The notes beneath the pieces were generated by a model. It had not been told where the DNA came from and made no database searches. It saw only the letters and a list, made by a program, of their open reading frames with translations. This document shows, piece after piece, positions 10,089 through 21,572 of a stretch of DNA of 64,000 nucleotides (the stretch's first letter is position 1; each line of letters begins with the position of its first letter). Source of the stretch: Selaginella moellendorffii (taxonomy: Eukaryota > Streptophyta > Lycopodiopsida > Selaginellales > Selaginellaceae); contig NW_003314283.1 in assembly GCF_000143415.4 (NCBI RefSeq), positions 1,842,272 to 1,906,271 of the forward strand, read 5' to 3'. Both the position numbers and the translations under genes were made by a program.

Positions 10089-11196
10089 TCGGGACCGAGA
10101 CCGAGACCGAGGCCGAGGCCGAGACCGAGCCCGAGCCCGAGTCCGAGTCCGAGTTCGAGTCCGAGTCCGAGTCCGAGTCCGAGTCCGAGTCCGGAGCCTG
10201 AGAGGGTGAAAGCCCAAAGCGTTCGTCTCCCAGACCCTGGGGGGTTTGGTGAGCTCCAAAAGTATAGTAGGGGGAGGACTGCAGTGGAGCCAGTTTGGCC
10301 AGGAAAGGCCAGTTTGGCCCAGGAAGGCCGGACCCAGTGTTGGGTGATGAGCTGCCCACTGGGAAGTCCAAGACTAGAGTGAACACAGACCGACAAGCGG
10401 GGTAGCTTGGTGAAGTGTTCAAGAGCCGGCTCTAGTTCCCCCGGGAGATCGACTGGCCGATGCTCCCAGTCCAAGTGTGGGTGGCACTACCTACTTGGAT
10501 ACCTGTCGTGGCTCAACGGAACCCGCTCTAAGCCCATGGCTAGAGCACCCAAGGACAGAAGGCGAGGAGAGTACCCAGGTGGCTCGCGTAAGGCCACGGT
10601 GTTCCGAAATGTTGTCCCAAAGGCCCAGACTGTGGAAAGGAAGAGGAGCAGTCCTCTGGGGTAGTGACCAAGGACACAGTCGTGTGGTGAGGAAGTCCCA
10701 GAGGGCCGTGGGACTTAGTGGTCGGGCCTGTGGGTCTCGATCCAGTGGCAGTGTTGGCAAACACGGCCAGGGGCAGGAAGGGACTTAGTGGGGACTGACA
10801 GAGGGATATTGGGGAAGGCTATTCCCCTTGTCGGTGGGCATCCTAAGGATGCTAAGGAGTGGATCTGAGATCACCACTCACGGATGGTTTGCCTAGTCTT
10901 GGAGAGCCAAGACGGTGATGCAAGTGGTATTGGACTACCAGTGTGGCAAAGGTGATTGGGCATGGCCTTAGCGTAACGGGCTGCTATGTCGGTGGTACCT
11001 TTGAGTGTCGGTCATGGGATCGGACACGTGGAGCACTTGGACCAAGTGCAAATGTTGAGTGGCATGGATGCCATTCTCGGGGCTAGCAAGTCCCAAGTCC
11101 TGGATTGGACTTATGGAGGTTGTGAATGAGACTCCTCCAAGTGGTCAGAGGAGTGGTTAAGTGACTAAAGTAGAATGGAAAATTTAGTCGTTTACA
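9307..11196 (+). repeat. 3' LTR (1,890 bp)
   Basis: Full LTR from TGTGAGACAC to GTCGTTTACA. It holds the 12-bp minisatellite (about 9537-10030), then GACCGA-type and GAGTCC-type hexamer tracts (10031-10196), then unique sequence also present in the solo LTR at 36832-38461. Confidence 0.85.
9537..10196. repeat. 12-bp minisatellite passing into 6-bp repeats
   Basis: Same 12-bp units as at 8038, then runs of GAGACC and GAGTCC hexamers. The stop-free frames here (up to about 420 codons, giving Gly-Leu, Asp-Ser or Arg-Thr dipeptide runs) are an arithmetic effect of the repeat. Confidence 0.95.
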
Positions 11197-11201
11197 CTAT
11201 G

Positions 11202-11786
11202 ATAATGACGTTATTGAAGTTCAACAACTAAACACAAGAGTCCAGACTCAGGAAACCATTTAGGAGATGCCAAATCCAAATACTGTTGAACCAGAGGAAA
11301 TTGTACAGGAAATTCCAGCATAAGAAATTCCATTACCTGCTCCTCACAACCCTCGAAGGGGCCGTTGTGAAGCCTTTCATGAGAGTAAGGACTTTGATTT
11401 AGAACATTCTTTTATTCATTCTTGACTTCACTTTTTTTTTAATAGATGTTGTAGAGAGCAGCTATCAATCTTCTTGGCGGACTAAGACATTCTTCCCATC
11501 CCTCCCTATGGCTACAGATGATGACCTGGAAGAGCTCTCCTTTGCAGCTATGCATAAACAAGTTAGTAAGCATGAATTTTATCTCCAACTTTTAGTTCTA
11601 GTAATTGATTTTCCGATTCGCCCTCTATCCCCAACGGCCAATGTTAGGGAAGTTGCTATTCTCATTGGGGATTACATGCAGCTTTTAGATGCTACTAGTC
11701 AAGAGCTTTACATGCTTGATCGGTGGATCCATGGTCTGGGTCAACTCACACCTTATGGGAAGATCGGTTTCATCTTTTTCGATCTT
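11202..11786 (+). pseudogene. ParB-like/methyltransferase repeat gene, copy A, middle part
   Basis: Continues the gene broken at 7765. The clearest block, 11508-11786, encodes MATDDDLEELSFAAMHKQ and onward to a hydrophobic IGFIFFDL segment. The equivalent block in copy B is 49925-50210. The 12.7-kb transposon enters immediately after the FFDL codons. In copy B this junction is continuous, and in copy A the codons after the transposon read PDRMPPP, so the interrupted text resembles a D-x-P-x methyltransferase motif IV. That reading is an inference. Confidence 0.5.
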
Positions 11787-11810
11787 AAGCTCTATTTCGT
11801 TAAAGTGGGA
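11787..11810 (+). repeat. Left terminal inverted repeat
   Basis: 24 bp, one mismatch to the right repeat. TSD TCTT immediately outside. Confidence 0.9.
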
Positions 11811-12446
11811 TTTATTCAGTAAAATGGGACTAGGTACAAATTTTCAAGTATTTGAAAATGACGTGAAATTATATGTTTTCTATCCAAGGGCTAGACATAT
11901 CTGGGGCATGGTGACTAGCGCGGTGACTTTGTGTCCAGACTGAGTCCATCTGGTTGTATAATAAATCTCATTGTCAAGGTGAACAAGCCGAATCTAAAGC
12001 TAAAGAAGAGCGATGGCATGCGCGCACACACTATTTGTTTGTTCATTGAGCGTGTGGTGAGCTTTCCAAGATGAATGTCATTCCTATTAGCTAGACATAT
12101 AACTTAATGGTGAGAACATTTAGATATTATTCAATGTTATCTTTTTCTAACGAATCAAATTGTGAAGGTGTAGCAAGAGGCATTGCTAGTCTGGAGAAGT
12201 CATTTAACTCATTTGACCTTTAGTGTATTTTCATAAAACTAAATAACATTCATATTATTAAGGAATTTCTCTAGTACCTTTTTTTTACGACATAGAGGCT
12301 TGCATTTCTTTCAAAGGTGATTTAGTAAAAGGCCTGAGGGCACATGCCATTCTATTTCTCAGACCGGTATTAAAATATACTAGTGCAAAGGGAAAAAGGT
12401 ATTTGGTGATCAAGTAAATGGCATGAGGGCACACGCCATTATAAGC
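11811..12446. other. Left subterminal region of the transposon
   Basis: Non-coding. Contains the 20-base subterminal motif at 11974-11993, a palindrome remnant near 12010-12030, and palindromes near 12330-12352 and at 12418-12439. Mirror of 3403-4048 in copy 1. Confidence 0.65.
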
Positions 12447-12719
12447 CTAAGCGCTAGTGGACACCTCCTTTTTGGTACTCTCAGCGGTACTATCATCCTT
12501 CTCCGGGTCAGTTGTTTTGCTTTGGATTGTTGTCTCTGACGTTACTGGGGCGTTCTCGATAGTTGTTAATATTGCCGTTTGTTCAAAAAAATAATCACCT
12601 GGAGTATAGTACGGGGAGTTTGGAAGACTTATATATTCTACATCTTCACCTATCTCCTTCTCCGTTTCCTTTTCTGCCTCACTTACAGATTTTGTGCTTG
12701 CCTTGAGAACGCTCTTCAC
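12447..12719 (-). CDS. Small acidic protein or exon of the transposon, copy 2
   Basis: 90 codons, colinear with 3130-3402 and without stops. The internal ATG of copy 1 is AAG here, which supports the view that this is a downstream exon entered through the acceptor TTTTAG rather than a free-standing gene. The changes between copies are few and keep the frame open. Family unknown. Confidence 0.5.
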   Translation of the reverse strand: MKSVLKASTKSVSEAEKETEKEIGEDVEYISLPNSPYYTPGDYFFEQTAILTTIENAPVTSETTIQSKTTDPEKDDSTAESTKKEVSTSA

Positions 12720-13417
12720 CCTAAAATATGGAGTTCATTGTGTTATAAAAGGAAACCAACACACACGCTGCAAGGGAATGATGGTACATAAAGCACGTAA
12801 GCCCACAATATGGGTTTATGTGCCATTAATATGGGCCACACGCCATATTATTAGATTTATGCACGTGTGATTGGTAAATGCATATGTCACATCATCTTTG
12901 TTTTACCTCACACATTATATCAGGCCTAATGAACCATATCACATATGCGCACATGCTATATATATGGAGAAGTATTATGCAAGGATAGAAAAATTCAATG
13001 CATGATTGTGGAGAGCAATGGCATGAAGCCACATGCTAAATAACATTTTAGAGAAAGAATTAAAATAAAAACATGCAAACAGTACTGAGTGGACCAAGAC
13101 TTAGAAGTGCACAATTGAATGAGGTATTTCTAATAAATATTTCACTCACCTCATATAGGAATGGCTACCACTCTCAAATGGCGTATTGCCTCATGCTATC
13201 ACCTCGCAATTTGTTATAACAATCTGATGAATTCATATTCGGCTTGTTCACCTTGAACTTTAAGTAAGATTTGCTAGAACAACTAAGAATTTATACTTGT
13301 TATTTGTATCATCTCACCTAGGAATGGCGTAAGGCCACATGCCATCACACCTCCTCTGATTCAGATTCGGATTGTTCACCTTGAAATAAAATACATTAGA
13401 AACTTAGTAAAGGAATA

Positions 13418-16243
13418 TTAATGAATCTCACCTTGAACCCGGGTTATGAATGCTCTTGCTGCATCTCTTGCATGGTCTGGCAAGGTGATGGTGGCACTCT
13501 GCTTCCGCATCCAACCATGCACAACATTATCCACCGATATGCTCATGTTGGGATCCCTTGGATTCAGCACCCATCTCTTTTCTAGGCAATCCTTCGTATA
13601 TCCGGAACTTGGCTTGAACCACTCCACAGTTACATTGAAGGAGTTAGTTTCCACATCCTCCTCTGCATCAGTGATGCAGCGCCCCACCCATATCATTTGT
13701 TTTTTATTACTAGGTCTGACAAGCACGACCATTCCTTTGCAGACCTGTACTGGATTGAATGCTGAATCCGGCTTCTTGTTCCTCGGCCCACAATAGTGAT
13801 CCTCAACATCGTTATCTGTCACTGCATTTCCAGAGGACATTGTTCCGCTACTATCTGGTGCTCTGGGTTCTGGCCAAAAGGACTCTTCCAATTCTTCATA
13901 TACAACCGGCCCATTTTGGATAGCAGATATAATCTTCTCCCAGTATTTGAGCAAAGGCTTGCACCTCTGAAAATAGGATTCTCCACCAAACACCAACCCC
14001 CTCTTCCAGAAGGCAATATGCTGTCTAATCCTGGCCACTATACTTTCCTGGTCTTTGAGTCCATCCGGGTGCATCGGCCGTGGGGAACCCTGAGGAATCA
14101 TAGGTTCCCCAGTTATGGGATCTCTCTTGAAGAGTTCAATGTCGTCCACTGGCAGCCACACTGTATCCCATTCTCTCATCTTGTACCTCATCACTGGAGC
14201 ACTGTCACGCATGCTGAAATGAAACTGAAGAGGCTTGGAGTGGCCAATCAGCGTTTCGGATCCGTCCCTGATGTAGCCTCTTACAAACCCCTTAAAGTCT
14301 TGAACCTCTGTCAGAAGTGCAGCTTCAATAGTGCCTTTGATGCAATTTTGGAATTCATCGTAGAGTTGTGGGAGGGTGAGGACATTGGATCGCCGGAGGG
14401 ACTCTGCCAGGTGACTGAACATGGCATCGACGTCTTCATGAGTGTGCCGAACCATGAGAAAGCCAAGTGTAACCGTTTCAAATATGCATTTGGCAACAAG
14501 CATCGCCAAGTACGCGAAGACGTACATGTTTTTGTTCTCACTGCCAGCATTGTCTGTTTGGAGCAGAAGATGGGGTGGAAGGCCACATCGGCCGCAAGAA
14601 CTTCCTTGAGATTCTGCTTCGTTTGGATGAGGCTGTGCATTCACCGGGCGACCAGCCTCGTCGGAATGGCATGAGGCCTCACGTGATAACCCTACAATCT
14701 GACGGCCAACATATTCACTGGGATGGCATGGGGCCTCACGCGATACTGCAAGCCTTTGCTCCTCCTCCAGCTGAACCCTGTATGGGGTTTGATCGACAAG
14801 GGCCTTATGCAAGGGTTGGCCGTTCAGCTCAGTCTGCGCACTTTGCAGAGACCTTAAGTATTTTGCTAGGGACGCAATCATCATGTTTGCACCCCCGCCA
14901 CCCCATAGAGGTACAAAGAAGTTCCCATAGTTCTGGGCACCATGCCCATGAGCGATTATGCCAAACAGAGACACAGGCAGCTGCATGGATGAAGAGATTG
15001 CCTTGGGGGCAGGATTGAGTCGAGGTAAGCACGTCTTTTTCTGGTCTATTTTGTCGTGGATGATGCAGAGGTAAGAGTCAGGTCTCTCCATGGAGAGAAT
15101 CCTGTTATGATAATATGCAGTCCTGCAGCTTCTTTGCTCGATGTTGTGGTCGAGCCGCCTTCTAACCAACGTCTCTCGCTCTTGAGCGATGCAAGAATTC
15201 TTCGACAAAGCCATTTTGATAGCAGTGCACTCGTCACACTTTGAAAAGCTGGAGTACTTTCCTATACTCACATTCCTGAACCTGTTGCTCCACAATCTAC
15301 TAAATCTAGATTGGCTCAGCTTCCTGTAGCCATTACTCTGGAGTTCCCGATTCACATCTTCCAATATGGCCCTCTTGGTATACATGGAAGGGAGAACTCG
15401 TTGGGTGTCTCGTGTTCCATCTTCCAAGAGGCGGGTTTTATGTGGTTGCTGCTTGCTACATGTCTAGACAAACCTCTTGAAGATTGCCTCTCCATATACA
15501 ACATGACCCCTGGTTTTGTGAGTACCGTCGTTTCCATGGACTGCCTGTTGAACCCTTTGTTCCTCGAACTCAGTTTTGATTCTGTAGAATGTGGTTCGAG
15601 GGACTCCATAAATGATTCTCCATGCCTTCATGCAGACCAAACCCTTCTGGAAGACCATGCCCCCCACCTGATGTTCTGAAGCATCAACAGATGACCGTAA
15701 TGCCTCATACACAAAATTGCAAGCTGCCTTCCAGGACAATGTCTTGTATCTTGCTCTCTCCTCTTCAATAGCATCCCAATTAGCATGTTGACAGCACCTC
15801 CTCTTGCAACAAGCAACTGTCGAGACCATTCAAACCTCTATCGCCATTTTCTGCCTTTTCGGTTCGTTGCTCAGATCCCTTTGGCTGCGCTTTAGGAAGG
15901 TGTACTTTCTTTTCCCATGAAGAGATGTTCTGTCATTAGTTGTAGTGGTGTTTGATTGTGAATCCTTCACATTCTCAAACACTAAGTGCCTCAATTTCCA
16001 CCGCACAATGCTTCCAATAGTCAGACTATTTTCTTCTGTGTCAACAACCTCTAAAATCGCAACTCCAATATCATCCCAGCCCAATTCTTGATTAGCAACC
16101 ACATCTCTTGGATCGACAACTGTGGCTAAGCCCTCAGCTACCACCTCCCCCTCGTGGTTGTTTAGAAACACCTTTGCCTGAATCCATATAGCACGGTTCT
16201 TAAGATCCACGGAGGGAAGATGTGTCGCACTTGCAGAGGCCAT
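13418..16243 (-). pseudogene. DUF7869-type transposase, copy 2, two nonsense codons
   Basis: One frame of 942 codons from the ATG at 16243 to the stop at 13418, interrupted by TGA at 15830-15832 and TAG at 15464-15466. At the first site copy 1 has CGA, so this is a C-to-T change at a CpG; at the second copy 1 has GAG (a G-to-T change). The N-terminal 137 residues, missing from copy 1 because of the window edge, read as an acidic region followed by a basic KRKYTFLKRSQRDLSNEPKR segment that could be a nuclear localisation signal. The acidic catalytic motifs are retained, but the glycine before HTHEDVD is Arg here. Palindromes at 14666-14687 and 14723-14744 lie within the frame. Confidence 0.85.
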
Positions 16244-16406
16244 TCTGAAAGTGCAGAAAAGAAGTTAAGACCATACAAAAAATGATTGGAGAATGGCCTA
16301 AATCATAACATACCAAACAACCTCAATAGCATGAGGCCACATGCCATTATTCAAACATGCTATTGACACCCACATGAAATTTTGCATTCACAAAATTGGC
16401 ATGAGC

Positions 16407-16442
16407 CCTCATGCCATTAGTGGTACCACTAATGGCATGAGG
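16407..16442. repeat. 36-bp perfect palindrome
   Basis: Reads CCTCATGCCATTAGTGGT and then its exact reverse complement. It joins two of the 22-bp palindromes head to head around GGTACC. Confidence 0.95.
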
Positions 16443-16623
16443 CCTCACGCTATCTTTGGCCCCTACTAGCCTATTGCTATATTCCTTTCGCCTTGCTGCA
16501 ACTGTATATATTTTTGTGTGCGTGATTAGTCACCCATACAAAAATATATACAGTTGCAGCAAGGCAAAAGGAATATGGCAATAGGCTAGCAGGGGCCAAA
16601 GATGGCATGAGGCCTCATGCCAT
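16432..16623. repeat. Long hairpin: 89-bp inverted repeat arms, 14-nt loop
   Basis: Arms 16432-16520 and 16535-16623 match at 83 of 89 positions; all six mismatches are transitions. Each arm ends in a 22-bp palindrome. The loop is itself partly palindromic (GTGATTAGTCAC). A more diverged third copy of one arm follows at about 16627-16721. It lies 190-380 bp upstream of the transposase start. Confidence 0.95.
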
Positions 16624-16626
16624 CTT
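16599..16626. repeat. Best copy of the transposon palindrome (28 bp perfect)
   Basis: Reads AAGATGGCATGAGG and then its exact reverse complement. The inner 22 bp (16602-16623) are the consensus of the family scattered through both transposon copies. Confidence 0.95.
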
Positions 16627-17879
16627 GATATACACACAGCTGCAGGCAAGTAAAAACATACATGACAATACGCTAGCCATGAAATTGCAAGGGCCCAAGA
16701 TGGCATGTGGCCTCATGCCATTTCTAAATGTGGTCCTAAGCCATTCCATGGTGAACATACCAGGAAGCACAAGTGCCGAATATCAAGAGGAAGCGGTAGC
16801 CACACCAAAGACAGTGCCGCTCGCAACACCGCAACTGCTCGTAGCGCCGCTCGCAAAAATTGCCACTCGCATATACTGCCGCTTGCAATGGCGCTCGCAA
16901 TGCCGCAACCGCTCGTAGACGCATAAACCACAGCTCACAACGCTGCTTACACAAGCAGCGCTCACTGCGCTCAGCGGAACCAAGAACACAGCGCACAAAA
17001 ATGATAGACCTAGGAATGAGTTCGAGAATTCAAAAATAACACACGCTTGAACGTCACATCAAATCCTCTGACAAACCAGATCTTATAATTCCTCTGACAA
17101 ATTTCAAACTGAGTAGCTTCTAGACTTTGCTGTCGGAGGTTGAACTTTGTCACATCATGTCCTTGCCTCGATCCAGCTGTGCATGTCAGTGATTCGAACT
17201 TTGCCATGCCATGTCAGCGATCCGTGCCAAGATTATTCGCCGTGTAAAGGAATAATTATGTTGTGTGTGTACGTCCATTTATGGCAATATAAGGCCACAC
17301 GCCATTCAAAGAATAATGCTAGTCGAGCATTTTTTGGTGCATTTTTGGGTTCAAAATTGCATGAGCCCACACGCTACAAAGTTTACCTGTACCAAAAATA
17401 GAAACAGCTTTATTTACTTGGGAATTTAAGTGGTTGAGGCATAAACCATAAACCATAAACCATAGGACCATAAACACATTTCAATAGAGAGGGTCCTTTT
17501 ATTTCATACCTCGTTACGTAGATCTTGGTGAAACCAGAGTTAGTGAAGTTGGTTTCTTGTGATCCCGCATGTGATTGTGATGTCCCTTTGCAGTGTCGAT
17601 GGAAAGGTCAATGCACACCAAACTGTAGAATTTTGGAGCAAAATAACGGTCGGATCTATGGCAAATGCCCCTGAAACATTGTAAGGCTCGTGTGGTCTCA
17701 TGTGGTGTCCGATCGAGATGCTTCTTTGCAGGGTTATCAAGAAGGACATTATATACCATTCTTTATTTAGCTGAACATCTGGCATTTTTGGAAATACAAG
17801 ATGCTTTGGAATATCCAATCATGCATGGTATAAATATAGCGAGGGTATTAAATGATATCCCAATCATGATCTTTCTTTT

Positions 17880-18115
17880 GGATTTCGTGTGCATGCAGTC
17901 CGAGGAATGATGACGTTGCGGATTTCTTTTGGATTTCACGTGCATGCATGCGCGCGGCGATCTAGAAATTAATGGTGGCGCCCAAGTCTGAGGAATGATG
18001 ACGTTGCGGGATTACCAACCGTCGTGACATTTCGTGCGTGTGAGGTTAGGTTTTGCATTTTGCTTCGTACTCGCGCTCGCACACTCGCGCGTGTGAGGTT
18101 AGGTTTTGCATCGTA
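17880..18115. repeat. Short direct duplications upstream of the cargo gene
   Basis: Two copies of a unit containing TTCTTTTGGATTTC and GAGGAATGATGACGTTGCGG (about 17872-18010), then two copies of GCGTGTGAGGTTAGGTTTTG (18036 and 18089). Confidence 0.75.
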
Positions 18116-18697
18116 CTCGCGCTCCCACTCGCGATCACGCTCACATTCGCGCTCATCTACCTTCTCTACAGGTTTCTCGTGTGCATCGGCGTCCACTCGC
18201 GCTTGCATCACACTCGCGCTCGCATCGCGCTCCTGTGCATCGGCGTCCACTTCAAGACACACCCAGTTTGTAACTTCGCCGCCAACTCCGCCGCCCACTC
18301 TGCCACCCACACGCAGCCCACTTGGCATCCCGGGAGATTTCAGCGCCACTCTCCAACTATAAGTGGCAGAGTAGCCTTGCTGCTACGATCCGCTGCACAC
18401 ACAGTGCACATTTGCTAGCGAGTCCGGCCTCGATTGTCACGGCCTCCATTCGGCTTCAAATGGTAAATCTTTTAGGCCAAGTAGAAAATGGCATGAGGCC
18501 ACATGCCATTCAGTAGCAACATTGGCATGCACCGATTGGGCTCTCGAGTGCAGTCCGGTTACAGATGGCGTGTAGCCTCACGCCATCTTAGGATGCAGCC
18601 TCAAGACATCTGATGCAGTGGTGAATGGCGTGTGGCCTCACGTTATTTCCAGCTACTAGCTTTTCATTTGTCAGCTCTAATTGTTGTGCATTTCTGA

Positions 18698-21258
18698 ACA
18701 GGCGAGGAATTGCGTTCTTCTTCCAGCCACTGTCAATGTGGATGCAGAGAAGGGGGAGGAGCTCACCAGTTGGACTTTCGGGATGGAAGGCGAGGATCTG
18801 AGGCTGTACAACACAGATGGTGGGAGAAAAGAATGCATGGGGATCCTCATCCAAGTGACAGACACTCCATGCAGTTCCATGCAAGAATATGGATTGGCAC
18901 TTGTGGTACAGACAACGTCCGCCTTCAATATCCACCTTGCACATTCTAGCGGCTTCCCGGAGGGGGGCAGCGGCTATGAGGAATTCCTAGAGGGAGCTAG
19001 GGAGAGGTTGTCCAAGAGGCCCACAATTTCAAAGACGCTGCGGGTCTATGAAGATCACATGGAATCCACGGACCTCACCTACGGCGATGTTCAAAAACTA
19101 TATTCCAACATTGAGCCGTTGAGAGTGCCTCCAGTTTGCGAAGCGAAGGGGAAGGGGGTCGATCTGGAAACTACCCCGAAGCAGAAAAGGGTGGTCAAGC
19201 TCAAGCCGACGTCTGACTCTCCTGCTCCAAAAAAGAAGCTACTTGGTGATGCCATTGCCTCGGGTTCGAACACTACACCCACCAAAAAGAAGAGCCGCAA
19301 AGAGCAAAAAGAGCAAGAAGAGGCAGCAAAAATCGTCGCAGATAATAGTACTTGTTACTATTCCAACAAAGTATATACAATCGACGTGAGCCATATCGAC
19401 ATCCAAAGCAAATACAACCACAGGCTAGTATCTGATGAGTGGGTGGAGAAACTGAAGCAGAAGATGCTGGCAAGTCCAGTAAAACCCGACATCGCAGACG
19501 TGATCCCCTACTACCGAACAATGAAGGGCGAGACGAGGTTTCCAGACTTGATCAATAGGAAGGTGTTGGACGATCAAAACATCCGGTTCTATGCCGACTC
19601 TAGGCAACATTCTAGCTTGGCGATGCAAGAGATAGTTGTGGATATTATGGTGGGCGAGGAGGTGAAGAAAGTCTTCAAGACAAGAGTTGTCCGCCTGATA
19701 AAAGGCAACTCGCCCCTCCGATCTATCATATACATCTCCCACGCGCAGAATGTCAAGCAAGAAACATGCTACAAATCAGGTCTGCACGAGACATTGGCAC
19801 AAACACGGAAGCTCTGGGTTCAACTGAAGAAGCCACAAAAACCAGGACAAGGACATGCACTATCAACTAGCGCCTGGCAGGTAAGCCTCGTTGCATGTGG
19901 CATAGCATGTGGCCTCACGCCATTTCCATTGCAGGAATTCTCGAGTCTTCTCTCGAAAACACTGGGGGTCAATGACACACTTAGCATCCATAACATTCTA
20001 CTCGCGACAAAAGTTGTTTTTGACAAATGGGTAGATGTGCTGAGGAGGTACCATGACGGGGAGTTGCTAAACTCAATGGGTGTGGAGGATGGCCGAAAGC
20101 CCAATGATTTGAAGCTCAACGCCTTGCGTTTCTCGCGGTCTCTAGACGACGACGACCTTCTGACAGTGGCTAATGCTCTTCTACGTGGTGAAGTAGTCTT
20201 CAACAAGACCAAAATGACTCCCGGCCATATTATGACATACGAGGACTTGTGCACGACTCTGAGAGCTCGTGCGCTATTGAAGGATTGGATCTTCGAGCAA
20301 GTGGCCATGGAGAGGGTGAGCATCGACACCACACAAGAGATGATGGAAGAGCTGGAGTTGTCAAATGAAGACATCGACGACTACGTGAAGGGGGCCCCCA
20401 AGTTCATCGATCTGCTGCGGGATGCCACGAAAAGTAAAGCTGAGAAGTTGGATCAGTATCCAAATTTCATTAAGAGGGATGTCGACCGCCGGCTTCAGAA
20501 ACAGCTCGACCCCGCAGCAGAGGCCTATCGAGAACCTTACCGGGTATACGTGAATTCGGATGAGGATCAAAGGTGGAGGAGCATCGTTTCCCGCGGAGAT
20601 GAGCAGGTCAAGAACATCTTTTGTGTGATGGACTTCACAAACGAGGAGATCACTCATGCAGACGAAGTCAGCTCCATCATTGACTTAATGGTGGGACTTG
20701 CAGAGGTGGAATCTTCAGTCCACTATATGATCTACGACTCCGAATCCTATCACAAGTTCTGGAAGGCCTTGAACGAGGTGAAGGCTCGGTTGAAAGGCAA
20801 GAAGATGCAAGAGATCCATGGGATAATGGCTAAGAAGAAGATACCGACGAATGTCCACATCTTCACACTCGCCCTTGTTATTGGTCCTGCAGCAAAGTGG
20901 GACTGGAGTGACTTCCCAGCTTTGTTCGACAAGGCCGATCGAATTGATCTGAGGGAGGTCAGTTTACCCGTGCCTGAGGAACTGAAGACGGCTATAGAGC
21001 TTTCGAATCCAGAGAAAGCTCCAGGTGCAGCATGGAAAATGCTCAGCTGGGTCTTCAACGCAATAGCGGGTGGGTCACCTGCTTCCGACTCCAAGGGCAA
21101 ATGCGTTGTCGAGTACAACTGCGGCGGACTATTATTTCGAGCCGCACTACTCAAGGGTGTCCCGTATGTTGCGGTGACAAACTCCATTGAAGAAGTGACT
21201 TCAATGGAGCATATAATTACAGTTGCCAAAGAAAAACAGTATCTTCTTTGCGAACCTG
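18698..21258 (+). other. ParB-like N-terminal part of the cargo gene
   Basis: Stop-free across 2.5 kb (reading through the 54-nt intron 19881-19934, whose length is a multiple of three and which has no stop). At 19374-19470 it reads YTIDVSHIDIQSKYNHRLVS and continues EWVEKLKQKM, similar to the start of ParB N-terminal domains (beta strand, conserved Arg, helix). FYADSRQHSSLA follows at 19588-19623, at the place of the G-x-x-R nucleotide-binding motif, but the glycine is replaced. A long helical and mixed region follows with no family I recognise. ParB similarity is a motif-level judgement; a sulfiredoxin-type or unrelated fold is possible. Confidence 0.4.
19881..19934 (+). other. 54-nt intron carrying a palindrome
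   Basis: GTAAGC ... TTGCAG. The palindrome (19902-19923) ends 11 nt before the 3' splice site. The intron is in frame and stop-free, so retention would insert 18 codons. Confidence 0.7.
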
Positions 21259-21523
21259 GTGAGTACGCACTTTAAGTTTAAATGTTATCTCACAAGCTCT
21301 GTATGCAGGAGCGTGGCCACCCCCAGATGCTGAAACGGCGTTAACAGCTACTGTTGAAGATACCCATGTTGGGCCGAGCTCACAACCTGCACAAGGTAAG
21401 GTCACGTGAGGCCTCACGCCATTTTGATTATAAATCGTTGTTAATATTCAGACACGAGGACTGAAAAGCGCACTGGTGGCGCGTAGAAGAAGGACAAACA
21501 AACAAGCAATAGGAAAAAAGGAG

Positions 21524-21572
21524 GTACAAATTATATTTGCAATGGTGTGTGGTCTCATGCCATTCCTTGCAG
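21524..21572 (+). other. 49-nt intron consisting largely of a palindrome
   Basis: GTACAA ... TTGCAG, with the 22-bp palindrome at 21542-21563, 9 nt before the acceptor. The next intron (21717-21763, 47 nt) has the same layout with its palindrome at 21733-21754, and 21396-21451 has one at 21401-21422. Confidence 0.7.

Larger units (their letters stand above)
7810..11196 (+). mobile_element. Non-autonomous LTR element with minisatellite LTRs
   Basis: Begins TGTGAGACAC and ends GTCGTTTACA (TG...CA) and is flanked by the perfect 5-bp duplication CTATG (7805-7809 and 11197-11201). The related copy near 49610 lacks it, giving an empty-site comparison. The start sequence recurs at 9307, marking the 3' LTR; the 5' LTR is truncated within the minisatellite near 8455. 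The internal part (about 8456-9306) has no gag or pol. A purine tract (GGTGGTGGAG) precedes the 3' LTR. A solo LTR of the same family lies at 36832. Confidence 0.85.
16244..18697. promoter_or_regulatory. Divergent intergenic region between transposase and ParB-like gene
   Basis: About 2.4 kb between oppositely transcribed genes, so promoters for both should lie here. It holds six or more palindromes, the 36-bp perfect palindrome at 16407-16442, an 89-bp-arm hairpin, tandem GCCGCTCGCAA-like phrases (16815-16920), duplicated segments at 17880-18005 and 18029-18115, and CTCGC-rich text (18060-18240). From about 18400, GT-AG pairs enclosing palindromes suggest short 5' exons of the plus-strand gene, but I cannot assign its start codon. 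Confidence 0.5.

Noticed and set aside
9206-10474. Long open frames (up to 422 codons) with Gly-Leu, Asp-Ser, Arg-Thr or Met-Glu-Ser-Glu repeats on both strands
   Set aside because: They come from a 12-bp and 6-bp tandem repeat inside an LTR; several frames on both strands are open at once, as expected from repeat arithmetic.
13796-14674. 292-codon plus-strand frame opposite the transposase
   Set aside because: Antisense shadow of the transposase; copy 1 breaks the corresponding frame differently and no domain is visible.
18698-21258. Bacterial contamination, because of the ParB-like region
   Set aside because: Spliceosomal introns, transposon ends and the in-window empty site show it is part of a eukaryotic element.
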